Source: Pseudonocardiales bacterium | GTDB taxonomy: Bacteria > Actinomycetota > Actinomycetes > Mycobacteriales > QHCA01 | Direction of reading: 5' to 3' | Assembly (NCBI GenBank): GCA_003244095.1 | Contig: QHCA01000123.1 | Span: forward strand, 3,892-38,947 | DNA: 35,056 bases | Part shown: piece after piece, positions 1 through 8,388 of the stretch | Numbering within the stretch: the first letter of the stretch is position 1 | How the letters are laid out: each line of letters begins with the position of its first letter | Made by a program: the position numbers and the translations under genes | The notes under the pieces: generated by a model | What the model was told of the DNA's origin: nothing | What the model saw: only the letters and a program-made list of their open reading frames with translations | Database searches by the model: none

Positions 1-753
1 CTCCATCGCAGCGGCACCACTCCGATGGCCCGTTGCCTCGCCGAGCACCCGCAGGTGAGCGGATTCGCCGGGACCGGCGTCAAGGAAGACGAGGGCCAGC
101 ACCTGCAGACGGTCTATCCCTCGGCGCGTGAGCACGGCGGTGCCGGCCACTTCGCGGTGGCCGAAGCCGCGCACCTGACTGAAGAATCGGCATTGGCGAC
201 CGAGGCCAACGCGCGCCGCCTTTTCGAGCAGTGGCAACCACACTGGGACCTCGCTCGGCCGGTCCTCATCGAGAAGTCACCACCCAACCTCGTGATGACG
301 CGGTTCCTTCAGTCGCTTTTTCCGGACGCGCGTTTCCTGATCGTCGTGCGACACCCCGTCGTGGTGTCGCTGTCGACGATGAAGTGGGTCGATGACTCGC
401 TGGAGACGTTGTTGGAGGCCTGGTTTCACGCGCACGACGTCTTCGTCGGCGACGCGGCCCGGCTGCACCGGGTGCAGGTGGTGAAGTACGAGGACTTCGT
501 CAGCGACACCGTTCGTACGTTGAGCGACGTCGCCGGATTCCTCGACCTGACCGGCGACGTACCGGCCGGAAGCGTGGCCCAGGACCGCAGCGACGGCTAC
601 GTCGACCAGTGGCACCAACTGAAGACCGCGAAGGCGCCATGGCGCCGGGCCAGGTACCAGCGCCTGTGTGACCGGTTCGAGAATCGGGCGAACGCCTACG
701 GCTACAGCCTGCTGGACCTGAAGCGGCGGGGGCCGTTCCCTGAGATCGGCTGA
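1..753 (+). CDS. Sulfotransferase family protein (5'-truncated by window edge)
   Basis: The reading frame is open from base 1. It begins with a phosphosulfate-binding P-loop (HRSGTTPM) that lies before the first ATG at 25, so the true start is outside the window and 250 residues are visible. Known family role: transfer of sulfate from PAPS to a hydroxyl or amine on a glycan or other acceptor. The second PAPS element, which contacts the 3'-phosphate, is VVRHPVVVSLS at about residues 115-125. A later YEDFV segment is typical of bacterial sulfotransferases. It lacks the CxCGxxFxxCxFW cysteine motif of four paralogues in this window, so it belongs to another subgroup. It converges with the glycosyltransferase at 775, leaving 21 bases. 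The acceptor is unknown; its place at the edge of a polysaccharide locus suggests a glycan. The family call is firm, the substrate inferred. Confidence 0.88.
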   Translation, partial: LHRSGTTPMARCLAEHPQVSGFAGTGVKEDEGQHLQTVYPSAREHGGAGHFAVAEAAHLTEESALATEANARRLFEQWQPHWDLARPVLIEKSPPNLVMTRFLQSLFPDARFLIVVRHPVVVSLSTMKWVDDSLETLLEAWFHAHDVFVGDAARLHRVQVVKYEDFVSDTVRTLSDVAGFLDLTGDVPAGSVAQDRSDGYVDQWHQLKTAKAPWRRARYQRLCDRFENRANAYGYSLLDLKRRGPFPEIG

Positions 754-774
754 GCCGGCGTCGCCGCCGAGCGG

Positions 775-1641
775 TCAACCCTCCGTCTGACTCCGGTCGC
801 CGCCCCGCTCGTCCAGCAGGTCGAGCGCCTCGGCCGTCGTGGCACTGTCGACCTTGCGCGCGAAGAAGTCCGTCCCCGCCACGGCCGCCGCGACGTCACC
901 CGTCGTCAGGAACTCCGGATGCGGTTGACCCTCGGTCCACCGGATGTAGCGGCGCCGATCGTTGACGATGTCGAGATGGTCACTGTCGTTGAGCAGCAGG
1001 GTCGGCAGGAACGCCTCGTCGGGCACCGAGCAGGTGCTGAGATACCGCTCGACCCGCGCCAACCGGAGCCGTTGCTCGATGACGTGCGCCACGGCCGACG
1101 CGCCCAGGTTGACCCACATGTCGCCCACGAAGAGCCTGGTGCCGTCGACGAACGGGTGCCGCCGAGGCAGCGGCACCGAGCGGTGGCTGCCGGGCAGCCG
1201 GCGACGGTGCAGGTAGCGGCGGCGCGTGACGCCCTGCCACCGGTGCACGTCACCCACCGGGTCCGCGTCGACCGGGAAGTAACGGAGGAAGGCGTCGTGT
1301 GGTGAGCCGGTGAGCTCGGCCTCGATGTCCTGCATCGGCCGGCACGGGTAGTCCTGACCCGAGGTCAGCAGCACCCACGACAACTCAGGAACCTGCTTCG
1401 CGGCGTAGGCGATCGTCGACAGCATCGTGCGCGCCAGTCCCATGCCGCCCCAGTTGCTGGGTTGCGCGTCGGGCACCCGCAGGACCCGGGCGGAGGCGGG
1501 AAGGTCGAGCTCGGGGCCGCGCGGATCGTGGTGCAGGACCACCACCGTGTCGGTGCCCTCCGTGAGGCGAGCCACGAGTCGACGGACCAGGGGCGGATCC
1601 CGGTGGGACAGCACGATGACGACGACCGGGCCTGAGGGCAC
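775..1641 (-). CDS. GT14-like (core-2/I-branching type) beta-1,6-N-acetylglucosaminyltransferase family protein
   Basis: 288 residues. The N-terminus has the strand VVVIVLSHRDPPLVRRLV, followed by a region with WVLLTSGQDYPCRP (about 90-103), which is the SGQDYP signature of bacterial members of the core-2/I-branching family. Later come DEAFLPTLLL and, near the end, FFARKVD, which matches the usual FARKFD end motif. Known family role: transfer of a sugar, classically GlcNAc or xylose, as a branch onto a glycan. The start is GTG at 1641, preceded by GGAGGT at good spacing. It lies 27 bases downstream of the DUF3048 lipoprotein gene on the same strand, so the two are probably co-transcribed. There is no signal peptide, so it should act in the cytoplasm on lipid-linked sugars. 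The donor and acceptor cannot be read from the sequence. Confidence 0.82.
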   Translation of the reverse strand: MPSGPVVVIVLSHRDPPLVRRLVARLTEGTDTVVVLHHDPRGPELDLPASARVLRVPDAQPSNWGGMGLARTMLSTIAYAAKQVPELSWVLLTSGQDYPCRPMQDIEAELTGSPHDAFLRYFPVDADPVGDVHRWQGVTRRRYLHRRRLPGSHRSVPLPRRHPFVDGTRLFVGDMWVNLGASAVAHVIEQRLRLARVERYLSTCSVPDEAFLPTLLLNDSDHLDIVNDRRRYIRWTEGQPHPEFLTTGDVAAAVAGTDFFARKVDSATTAEALDLLDERGGDRSQTEG

Positions 1642-1668
1642 GTGCCGTACCTCCGATCGTGGTGACGG

Positions 1669-2652
1669 TCAGGTCACCGTGGCCGTTGAACCGCTCGGCG
1701 CGAGCACCGTCCAGATGGCACCGTGGTTGGGATACACGACTTTCTTGGACCCGTCCACGACGTTCGCCAGCGTCTTGGCACTGGGGCGGTACCAGCTCCC
1801 CTGCACGCCGAAGCCCCCGGAGACCACGGTGGCCGGCCCGGAGCCGAGCACTGCCGCGCTCTGGATCGTCGCAAGTGGATGGTGCACGACGATCGCGTTG
1901 TACGGCATGACGAGGACCTCGACGGTGGCCGCCGCGACCGGTGTGCCGCCGACCGCCGACCGCCACAGGGCCGCCGCGGCGTCGTAGGTCCACGTCTGGG
2001 TGGCCCGGCCGGGCATGGTGACGACCAACCGGTGGGCGACCTTGCGGCCGGCAGCCAACGGCTGGCCTGGCCCGGCGAAGGGCACGACCCCCGGTGGCGG
2101 ACGCAGGCCGTGCGGTGCCGCCGCGAACAGGGACGGGGTGGCAGCCGAGCCGGGGGCGGAGAGCTCGCACACGCCCGCCCCGGAGAGTTGCTTGACGAAG
2201 CCGCTGGTGCCGCCGCTGAAGGCCGCACAGCCGTGCAGGACGGTGAGCAGCTTGGGGTCGGTGGGCCGGGTCGAGGTCACGGGCCCCACTCGGGCCGAGT
2301 CGCGCGACTGGAACACCGCCACGAGCCGGACCAGACCGCCCTCCGCGTACTCGGCATAGACCACGTCGGCGGTGCTCAGACCGTAGGGCGAGCTGCCCCC
2401 CGCCACGCCCACGATCACGGCGATGGCCGGTCGAGCCGCCATCGCAGCGGTCGTGGTCATCCCGGTCAGCGGTGCCACGGGGCCGGTCGCCCCGGGTGTC
2501 GGCGACGGGGACGAGGACGGCGAGCCGGACGGAGAGGCGCTCGGCAGGGTCTGATTGGCGGCGGGTTTGGAGCACCCGGCGAGCGCCAGGGCCGTGACGA
2601 GGGCTGCGGACAGGCCGACGGCACCGTTGCGGCGCGTGCGCGGTCCGGTCAT
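1669..2652 (-). CDS. DUF3048 domain-containing lipoprotein (YerB-like)
   Basis: 327 residues from ATG 2652. I chose this start because it gives a clean lipoprotein signal peptide: basic n-region RTRRN, hydrophobic core, and lipobox LAGC with the lipidated cysteine at 27. The longer frame to 2787 adds 45 low-information residues and would run over the next promoter. After a Ser/Pro-rich spacer (about 30-55) come the DUF3048 landmarks: PAIAVIVG, the YAEYAEGGLVRLVAVFQS segment, VGPVTSTRPTDPKLL and a C-terminal NHGAIWTVL. The domain's biochemical role is not established; the family is secreted or membrane-anchored in Gram-positive bacteria. It lies upstream of the GT14-like gene and diverges from the sulfotransferase at 2786. 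A role at the cell surface in the same polysaccharide pathway is inference from position. Confidence 0.85.
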   Translation of the reverse strand: MTGPRTRRNGAVGLSAALVTALALAGCSKPAANQTLPSASPSGSPSSSPSPTPGATGPVAPLTGMTTTAAMAARPAIAVIVGVAGGSSPYGLSTADVVYAEYAEGGLVRLVAVFQSRDSARVGPVTSTRPTDPKLLTVLHGCAAFSGGTSGFVKQLSGAGVCELSAPGSAATPSLFAAAPHGLRPPPGVVPFAGPGQPLAAGRKVAHRLVVTMPGRATQTWTYDAAAALWRSAVGGTPVAAATVEVLVMPYNAIVVHHPLATIQSAAVLGSGPATVVSGGFGVQGSWYRPSAKTLANVVDGSKKVVYPNHGAIWTVLAPSGSTATVT

Positions 2653-2785
2653 GTGAGTCCCGTCGGGAGGTTGGCGAGGCGCCGGCAGTATCGGCGGTGC
2701 GAGCGGCGGCAGCTTTGAGTGTATCGACCTCGCGTTAGAGTCAGACTGACGCGCAGGGCAGCGCGCAGTCAGCGTGGGGAGCAGC

Positions 2786-3730
2786 ATGCCGGTAGGCAGC
2801 CAGACGCAGCCGTTCGCTGTGCTCTACGTCGGCGGCATGCCGCGAAGCGGATCCACGCTCACCGATCTCATGCTGGATCGGCTGCCCGGTCACGTGGCGG
2901 TCGGCGAATTGTTCTACCTCTGGCGCAACGGGCTGGCCCACGACGGTCTGTGCGCCTGTGGCGAGCCCTTCTCCGGCTGCGAGTTCTGGCAGGCCGTGGG
3001 CGCCAAGGCCTTCGGCGGCTGGGACGGCGTGGACGCCGACCGCATCATGGCACTGCAGGGCAGCGTGGACGCGACGCGCTGGATACCGCTGCTGCTGTCA
3101 CCCTGGCGGCCGGTCAGGTTCCAGCGGGCGCTCGACGAGTACGTCGGCGTACTGCTCTCGCTCTATGCCGCCATTGCCGAGGTGTCCGGTGGCCAGGTGG
3201 TCGTGGACTCCTCCAAGCGTCCCTCGCTGGCGTTCGTCCTGCGGCGGGCCGGCCCGCGCCTGACCGTCGCCCACGTCCTGCGTGATCCCCGGGGCGTGGC
3301 CTACTCGTTCAGCAAGCACGTGGAGTTGCCGCCGGGAGCTGCCCTCCGCGAGCAGATGCCGCGCAGCTCGACGCTCAAGGTGAGCCGCCGCTGGGTCACC
3401 GTCAACGCCCTCATCTCCACCCTGTCGGTCCTCGGCGTCCCCACGGTCCGGATCCGCTACGAGGATCTGGTCGAGCGGCCGCGGCGCGAGCTCACCCGGA
3501 TCGCGACCGCCGAGGGGTTGGCCACCTCCGACGCCGACTTCGGCTTCCTCACCGCACAGGGCATGACCGTCCCCGAGACCCACGTCGTGGCCGGCGGTCG
3601 CATCCGCCTCGCCGACGGCGTGCTGCCGCTGCGGCTGGACGACGCGTGGCGGCGCGAGATGTCCGGGCGGTCGCGCCGCCTGGTGAGCGCGGTCACCCTC
3701 GTCGCGCGGTTCGCGTACGGCTACCGATGA
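2786..3730 (+). CDS. Sulfotransferase, cysteine-motif subgroup (first of tandem pair)
   Basis: 314 residues from ATG 2786. GGGGAG ends four bases upstream, so I prefer this start over the GTG at 2774. The 5'-phosphosulfate loop MPRSGSTLTD lies near residues 17-26. The 3'-phosphate element is LRDPRGVAYSFSKH at about 165-178. Between them are VGELFYLW and a three-cysteine motif, CACGEPFSGCEFW (about 55-67), shared with the proteins at 3727, 10162 and 17888. The C-terminus ends in AYGYR, as in its neighbour. Known family role: PAPS-dependent sulfate transfer. The next sulfotransferase starts inside its stop codon (ATGA overlap), so the two are translationally coupled. It is first gene of a plus-strand operon with polymerase, kinase-like protein and another sulfotransferase. 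The acceptor is probably a polysaccharide repeat unit; this is inferred. Confidence 0.9.
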   Translation: MPVGSQTQPFAVLYVGGMPRSGSTLTDLMLDRLPGHVAVGELFYLWRNGLAHDGLCACGEPFSGCEFWQAVGAKAFGGWDGVDADRIMALQGSVDATRWIPLLLSPWRPVRFQRALDEYVGVLLSLYAAIAEVSGGQVVVDSSKRPSLAFVLRRAGPRLTVAHVLRDPRGVAYSFSKHVELPPGAALREQMPRSSTLKVSRRWVTVNALISTLSVLGVPTVRIRYEDLVERPRRELTRIATAEGLATSDADFGFLTAQGMTVPETHVVAGGRIRLADGVLPLRLDDAWRREMSGRSRRLVSAVTLVARFAYGYR

Positions 3731-4686
3731 CCGGGCGCGCCAAGAAGCGGGCCGGGTCCCCCCGTACGACAGTGCTCTTCGTCGGCGGGATGCCGCGCAG
3801 CGGGTCGACGCTGTTCGACCTGATGGTCGGCCAGTTGCCCGCCCACTGCGACGTCGGGGAGCTCTTCTACCTGTGGCAGGCCGGCCCCTTGCGGGACCAG
3901 CTGTGCGCGTGCGGGCTGGCCTTCACCGCCTGCCCGTTCTGGCCCCGGGTCGGCAAGGAGGCCTTCGGCGGCTGGGACCAGATCGACGTTCAGGAGATGC
4001 TCGACCTGCAGCGCCGGGTCGACACCACCGCACGGCTCCCCCTGGCTTTGCTGGGCGGGCTCCTGCCCGGGCACGCCCGCCGGGTGCGCCGCTATCTCGC
4101 CGTCCTCGGGGACCTCTACGCCGCCATCGCGTCGGTGTCGGGCGCCGCCGTGGTCGTCGACTCCACCAAGCGGCCGTCGACGGCGCACCTGCTCGCTCGC
4201 GCGCCGCTGGTCGACCTGAAGGTCGTCCAGGTCGTCCGCGACCCGAGGGGTGTCGTCAACTCCTGGAGCCGGGAGGTCCCGCTGCCGGAGGGCGCCGGAG
4301 CGAGGGCCTACCTCAAGGCCCGTCCGCTGCGCCAGATCGTCCGCCGCTGGGTGACGGTCAACCTCATGACCGAGGCCCTGGCCGCCCGCCGGGTGCCGCT
4401 GCTGCGGGTGCGCTACGAACATCTCGTCCGGCAGCCGGTGGAGGAGATGACCCGGGTGCTCCGCCTGGTCGGCATCCAGCCGAGCGAGGAGGCCACGTCG
4501 TTCCTGGGCCCGGACGGCCTGGCGACGGGTCGCAGTCACGCCGTCGCCGGTGGCCGGGTGCGGATGATCTCGGGCACCCTCCCGCTCACGCTCGACGAGA
4601 AGTGGCGGCGCGAGCTTCCGGGCTGGAAGCAGTGGGTGACCGTGGCGGTGACCTGGCCGCTGATGCGCAGGTACGGCTACCGCTGA
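3727..4686 (+). CDS. Sulfotransferase, cysteine-motif subgroup (second of tandem pair)
   Basis: 319 residues. The start at ATG 3727 overlaps the preceding stop as ATGA, and the conserved family region begins soon after, so the longer frame to 3646 is unlikely. The PAPS loop is MPRSGSTLFD, followed by VGELFYLW, the cysteine motif CACGLAFTACPFW, VDSTKRPS and VRDPRGVVNSWS as the 3'-phosphate element. It ends in RYGYR. It aligns along its whole length with the protein at 2786, including the LRVRYEHLV region, so the pair looks like a tandem duplication that has diverged. The two probably sulfate different positions or residues of one glycan, which is inference. A 6-bp hairpin overlaps the stop codon. 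Confidence 0.9.
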   Translation: MTGRAKKRAGSPRTTVLFVGGMPRSGSTLFDLMVGQLPAHCDVGELFYLWQAGPLRDQLCACGLAFTACPFWPRVGKEAFGGWDQIDVQEMLDLQRRVDTTARLPLALLGGLLPGHARRVRRYLAVLGDLYAAIASVSGAAVVVDSTKRPSTAHLLARAPLVDLKVVQVVRDPRGVVNSWSREVPLPEGAGARAYLKARPLRQIVRRWVTVNLMTEALAARRVPLLRVRYEHLVRQPVEEMTRVLRLVGIQPSEEATSFLGPDGLATGRSHAVAGGRVRMISGTLPLTLDEKWRRELPGWKQWVTVAVTWPLMRRYGYR

Positions 4687-4700
4687 GCCCGGGTGGGCTC
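4685..4700 (+). terminator. Short GC-rich hairpin at end of tandem sulfotransferase pair
   Basis: GAGCCC at 4685-4690 and GGGCTC at 4695-4700 form a perfect 6-bp stem with a 4-base loop, beginning inside the stop codon of the second sulfotransferase and followed by TTCC. There is no long T-run, so termination may be weak or partial. A candidate -10 element (TATGCT at 4744-4749) lies further downstream. Confidence 0.3.
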
Positions 4701-4801
4701 TTCCGATCGGCGACATCCGTGGAGCCGGCCAGACCGGGCAGCCTATGCTGAGGTCGCTACGACGTTCCGAGGCGGCACCGCAGGGCGAGGGGAATCCGAC
4801 G

Positions 4802-4852
4802 ATGCACAGGCCGGCCAGTTCGTCGCGCCCGCAGTTCCGGGTGCCGCGGTGA
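4802..4852 (+). other. Putative 16-residue leader ORF upstream of the polymerase gene
   Basis: ATG 4802 is preceded by a strong Shine-Dalgarno GAGGGGA (4787-4793) at 8-base spacing. It encodes MHRPASSSRPQFRVPR and stops four bases before the ATG of the polymerase gene at 4857, which has only a poor ribosome-binding site of its own. This layout suggests that ribosomes finishing the leader restart on the polymerase gene. It is too short for homology to help, so expression is inferred only from the ribosome-binding site and spacing. Confidence 0.35.
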
Positions 4853-4856
4853 CCGC

Positions 4857-6254
4857 ATGACGGCTCTGGTCGAGCGCGGGGGGGCGATCCGCGCGTCGCG
4901 GGCCGGCGCCCGCCGGCCCCGCGGGCGCCGGCGATTGCCGGCCAGTTGGCCGCTGATCATGGCGGTCGGGTTGTTTCCCCTCTGGTGGGCGTTCGGGCTC
5001 ACTCCGTTCGCGTTCCCTCTCGCGGCCGTCCCGATGGGCTGGCAACTCCTGCGCACGGGCAAGGTCCGGGTCCCGCCGGGCTTCGGGATCTGGCTGCTCT
5101 TCCTGGCCTGGGTGCTCGGGAGTGCGCTCGCGCTCAACCTCACCGCGCCGAGCACCCTGCCGGTGTCGGGGTTCGGGCGCATCCTCGCCTACGCGTTCCG
5201 ATTCATGAACTACGTCGCCATGACCGTGGCGATGCTCTACGTCGGCAACATGTCCGAGCGCAAGCTGCCCCGGCTCGCGATCATCCGCCTCTTCGGGTTG
5301 CTGTGCCTGTCCACCATCGCGCTCGGCCTCGCCGGCGTGCTGTTCCCTCGGTTGAAGTTCCACAGCCCACTGGCCGCCCTGGTCCCCGCCAGCCTGGGCG
5401 ACACGGGGCTCACCGGGACGATCGCCATTTCCCAGGTGCAGCAGGTGCTCGGCTTCACCTCGCCGCGCCCGGCCGCGCCGTTCACCTACACCAACGCCTG
5501 GGGCTACAGCTTCTCGCTGCTGGTGGTCTGGTTCGTCGTCGGCTGGTGGGTGGCCGGCGGTCCCAGTCGGCGGCTGGTGACGGCGGGCGCGCTGGCGGTC
5601 GCGCTGGTGCCGGTCGTCTACTCCCTCGACCGGGGCATGTGGATCGGATTGATCCTGTCGGTGGGCTATTTCGCGTTCCGGCACGCGCTGCGCGGGCGCG
5701 TGATGGTCATCGTGGGCCTCATCGCCGGTCTCGGGGTCCTCGCCGGGATATTCGCGGTCTCACCGCTGAGCACCTTGGTCGCCGAGCGCCTGGCGCATGG
5801 GCACAGCAATGCCACGCGCACCTCCCTGGCGGGTGAATCCTTGCGGGTGGCCGTCTCGTCGCCGGTCATCGGCTACGGCTCCACGAGGAAGACCATCGGC
5901 AGTGACCAGTCCATCGCCGTCGGCGCCGGACCCGGGTGCCCGAAGTGCGGCAACCGGGACATCGGCAGTACGGGCCAGATCTGGCTGTTGCTCACCGCCC
6001 AGGGGTTCTTCGGGGCCGCCCTCTACATCGCGTTCTTCATCCGCGTGCTGTGGGCCTACCGCCGCGACGCGTCCATGGTGGGGATCATGGGCACCTTGGT
6101 GCTGCTGCTGTCGCTGATGTACTCGGTGTTCTACAACGCTCAGATCATGCCGTTGGCGATCACCATGATCACCATCGGGTTGCTGTGGCGGAACTCCGAC
6201 GCCGGCAAGGAAGCAGCAGCGCAGCAGCGGCTCGCCCGTAGTACCCGTACGTGA
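4857..6254 (+). CDS. O-antigen ligase / Wzy-type polymerase family membrane protein
   Basis: 465 residues, polytopic, with roughly ten to twelve hydrophobic segments beginning near residue 32 after a very basic N-terminus (many Arg within 15-27). A long periplasmic-type loop lies between the later segments and contains the VIGYGSTRK region, a CPKCGNRDIGSTGQIW stretch (two Cys) and a final set of membrane spans, as in O-antigen ligase/Wzy_C proteins. Known role: joining lipid-linked repeat units into polymer, or ligating polymer to an acceptor, on the outer face of the membrane. In a Wzx/Wzy-type Gram-positive locus, polymerase is more likely than ligase. The CPKC motif facing outside is a possible disulfide or metal site. 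The gene overlaps the following kinase-like gene by GTGA, so the two are coupled. The start has a weak ribosome-binding site; see the leader ORF at 4802. Confidence 0.82.
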   Translation: MTALVERGGAIRASRAGARRPRGRRRLPASWPLIMAVGLFPLWWAFGLTPFAFPLAAVPMGWQLLRTGKVRVPPGFGIWLLFLAWVLGSALALNLTAPSTLPVSGFGRILAYAFRFMNYVAMTVAMLYVGNMSERKLPRLAIIRLFGLLCLSTIALGLAGVLFPRLKFHSPLAALVPASLGDTGLTGTIAISQVQQVLGFTSPRPAAPFTYTNAWGYSFSLLVVWFVVGWWVAGGPSRRLVTAGALAVALVPVVYSLDRGMWIGLILSVGYFAFRHALRGRVMVIVGLIAGLGVLAGIFAVSPLSTLVAERLAHGHSNATRTSLAGESLRVAVSSPVIGYGSTRKTIGSDQSIAVGAGPGCPKCGNRDIGSTGQIWLLLTAQGFFGAALYIAFFIRVLWAYRRDASMVGIMGTLVLLLSLMYSVFYNAQIMPLAITMITIGLLWRNSDAGKEAAAQQRLARSTRT

Positions 6255-7477
6255 GGCCGGCGACGTCCGGCGCGGACGCGCCATCCCGGCGGCCCGATCC
6301 GTACCCGGTGAGCATGCTGTCCCGGCTGTATCCGCCGCCGCTCGGGCTCGACCCTGGACGGGCCGGGAGAGGGGGGGACGCCGCGGCAGCCTTTCTGCTA
6401 CTGCCATCGCGCCGGGTCCGCATCGTGGTTCCCGCCGGACATGCCCGCGCGAGCGCCCGGGCGGTAAGCCGCCAACTGACGGGCCGCCGGCCGCGCACCC
6501 GGGCAGCGCGCGTGCTGCTGACCGGTGCCCTCGGCAGCGGCCTGCTGGACCTGCTCTCGGCCAACCGCTTGACGGTGCGCGGACCGGCAGGCAGCGACTC
6601 GATCGAGCGGTTCCTCGCCGACGTGCTCGATGCCCCCCGCACCCTGATCACGATGCCGGTCGGCCCGGCCCGGGCCAACCGCAAGCCGGTGCTGCAGGTC
6701 ACCGACCTGTCCGGCAACGTCCTGGCCTTCGCGAAGATCGGCCATGACGATCTGACCCGGGCCCTCGTCGACTCCGAGGGCCGCACGCTGCGGCGACTCG
6801 GCGATGCCGCTCTCCGGCACATCCGGGTCCCCCGCGTCATCGCGCACACGCAGTGGCGGGACCTTGCCGTTCTCGTCCTCGAACCGCTGCCCGTGTCGGC
6901 GCGCCAGGAACGTCCAGGTCCGGCCAGGGCAGGGCTGCTGACCGCGATAGCCGAGATCAGCGCCCTGTCGAGCTGGCGGGGCAGCTGGGCGGACAACCCC
7001 TTCCACGTCCGGCTGAGAGCAGCTCTGGCCGTCGCGGGCCCTCACGGTACGGACCTGCTCGGGGTGCTCGACGCCGTCGGCCGACCCGACCCCGCGGTGG
7101 CGCTGGGGTCGTGGCACGGTGACCTCAACCCCGGCAATGTCGCGATCCGCCACGATCAGGTGCTCGTCTGGGACTGGGAGCGCTTCGAGGACGGCGTGCC
7201 GCTCGGCTTCGACCTGCTGCACCACGACCTGCAGCGCGCGATCACCGTCGAGGGCATCGCACCGGCCGCAGCGGCCGAACAGCTGCTGACGGGTGCGACC
7301 GGGCTCCTGGGCGTCCTCGGCCTGGATCGGCAGGCGGCGCAGGCCGCTGCCCGGCTCTACCTGCTGACCATCGCCGCGCGCTACCTCGGCGACAATCAGG
7401 AGCGGGCCGGAGCGACCCTGGGCCGGGTAGCAGACTGGATCCTGCCGGCACTGCGGTCCGCGCCCGCCGCCGACTGA
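6251..7477 (+). CDS. Phosphotransferase / protein-kinase-like fold protein (APH-type)
   Basis: 408 residues from GTG 6251, overlapping the previous stop as GTGA. Catalytic features of the aminoglycoside-phosphotransferase/kinase fold are visible: an ATP-anchoring lysine in AFAKIG (about 159-164), an acidic pair in the following helix, the catalytic loop HGDLNPGN (289-296), and the metal-binding VWDWERF (about 306-312). The first 100 residues do not resemble the kinase fold and may be a separate recognition domain. Such kinases phosphorylate small molecules or sugars; nothing suggests drug resistance here. Placement between a polymerase and a sulfotransferase suggests phosphorylation of a glycan component or precursor, which is inference. 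A second possible start, GTG at 6308, would remove 19 residues. Confidence 0.75.
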   Translation: MRPATSGADAPSRRPDPYPVSMLSRLYPPPLGLDPGRAGRGGDAAAAFLLLPSRRVRIVVPAGHARASARAVSRQLTGRRPRTRAARVLLTGALGSGLLDLLSANRLTVRGPAGSDSIERFLADVLDAPRTLITMPVGPARANRKPVLQVTDLSGNVLAFAKIGHDDLTRALVDSEGRTLRRLGDAALRHIRVPRVIAHTQWRDLAVLVLEPLPVSARQERPGPARAGLLTAIAEISALSSWRGSWADNPFHVRLRAALAVAGPHGTDLLGVLDAVGRPDPAVALGSWHGDLNPGNVAIRHDQVLVWDWERFEDGVPLGFDLLHHDLQRAITVEGIAPAAAAEQLLTGATGLLGVLGLDRQAAQAAARLYLLTIAARYLGDNQERAGATLGRVADWILPALRSAPAAD

Positions 7478-7512
7478 CCGGAAGACGACCGGAAGTAAGG
7501 AGCGATCCCCAC

Positions 7513-8376
7513 GTGCCGCAACGAAGCCTGGCCCGCAGCACCCGCCGGCAGATCCGCCGCCTCTCCGACGCCAGTGTCAGCTCGACCGGCCGGTTACGCC
7601 TGGTTCCCGACTTCCTCATCGTGGGCGCGCAGCGCAGTGGCACGACGTCGATGTTCAAGACCCTCATCCAGCATCCGCTGGTGCCCCGCCCCTTCCTGCG
7701 CAAGGGTGTCCACTACTTCGACCTGCGGTACGCAAACGGCTTCAGCTGGTACCGGGGGCACTTCCCGATCGCCCCGACCGCCCGGCTGCGTCGCCTCGGC
7801 CGTGGCCTCCCGCACACCGGCGAGAGCAGCCCGTACTACATGTTCCATCCGCTCGCGCCGAGGCGGATCGCCGAGGACCTGCCTGACGTGCGACTGATCG
7901 TGCTGCTCCGCGACCCGGTCGAGCGGGCCTACTCGGGCCATTCACACGAGCTGGCCCGCGGGTACGAGACCGAGCCGTTCGAGCGTGCGCTCGAACTGGA
8001 ACCGGAGCGCCTGCGTGGCCAGCGCGAGCGCATGCTCGCCGAGCCGGGGTACGAGAGCCCCGGCTGGCAGCACCACGCCTACCTGACCCGCGGGCAATAC
8101 CACGAGCAACTGGTCGAGCTCGAGCGCCTGCTCGGCAGGGATCGCCTCCTGGTCGTCGACAGCCAGGACTTCTTCACCGATCCCGAGCCGGTGTTCGACG
8201 AGGTCTCCGGCTTCCTCGGCCTGCCGAGGCATGACGGGATCACGTTCGAGCGGCACAACTCCCGGTCCCGCTCGCCCATGCCGGCATTGCTGCGGGCCCA
8301 CCTCAGCGACCATTTCGTGCCGCACGACGACAAGCTCGCGCAGTGGTGGGGCCGCGTGCCGTCCTGGCGGCGCTGA
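7513..8376 (+). CDS. Sulfotransferase domain protein (heparan sulfate / NodH-like type)
   Basis: 287 residues from GTG 7513, with AAGGAG ten bases upstream. The PAPS loop is GAQRSGTTSMF (about residues 38-48), followed by KGVHYFD and, at about 125-140, LLRDPVERAYSGH as the 3'-phosphate element. This RDPVERAYS form is characteristic of the glycan-acting heparan-sulfate and NodH-like sulfotransferases, and differs from the cysteine-motif group in this window. A C-terminal FLGLP and the basic end are typical. The gene is last in the plus-strand operon, 35 bases after the kinase-like gene, and converges with the flippase gene with 12 bases between stop codons. The likely substrate is a sugar hydroxyl of the locus's polysaccharide; this is inferred. 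Confidence 0.9.
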   Translation: MPQRSLARSTRRQIRRLSDASVSSTGRLRLVPDFLIVGAQRSGTTSMFKTLIQHPLVPRPFLRKGVHYFDLRYANGFSWYRGHFPIAPTARLRRLGRGLPHTGESSPYYMFHPLAPRRIAEDLPDVRLIVLLRDPVERAYSGHSHELARGYETEPFERALELEPERLRGQRERMLAEPGYESPGWQHHAYLTRGQYHEQLVELERLLGRDRLLVVDSQDFFTDPEPVFDEVSGFLGLPRHDGITFERHNSRSRSPMPALLRAHLSDHFVPHDDKLAQWWGRVPSWRR

Positions 8377-8388
8377 GGCCGGCCGCCC

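Noticed and set aside
4743-5684. Long minus-strand ORF opposite the polymerase
   Set aside because: Low-complexity Arg/Gly/Pro/Glu composition typical of the antisense frame of a GC-rich gene; no motif.
6251-7477. Possible aminoglycoside-resistance gene
   Set aside because: Only the general kinase-fold motifs match; position in a polysaccharide operon and lack of close resemblance argue against it.
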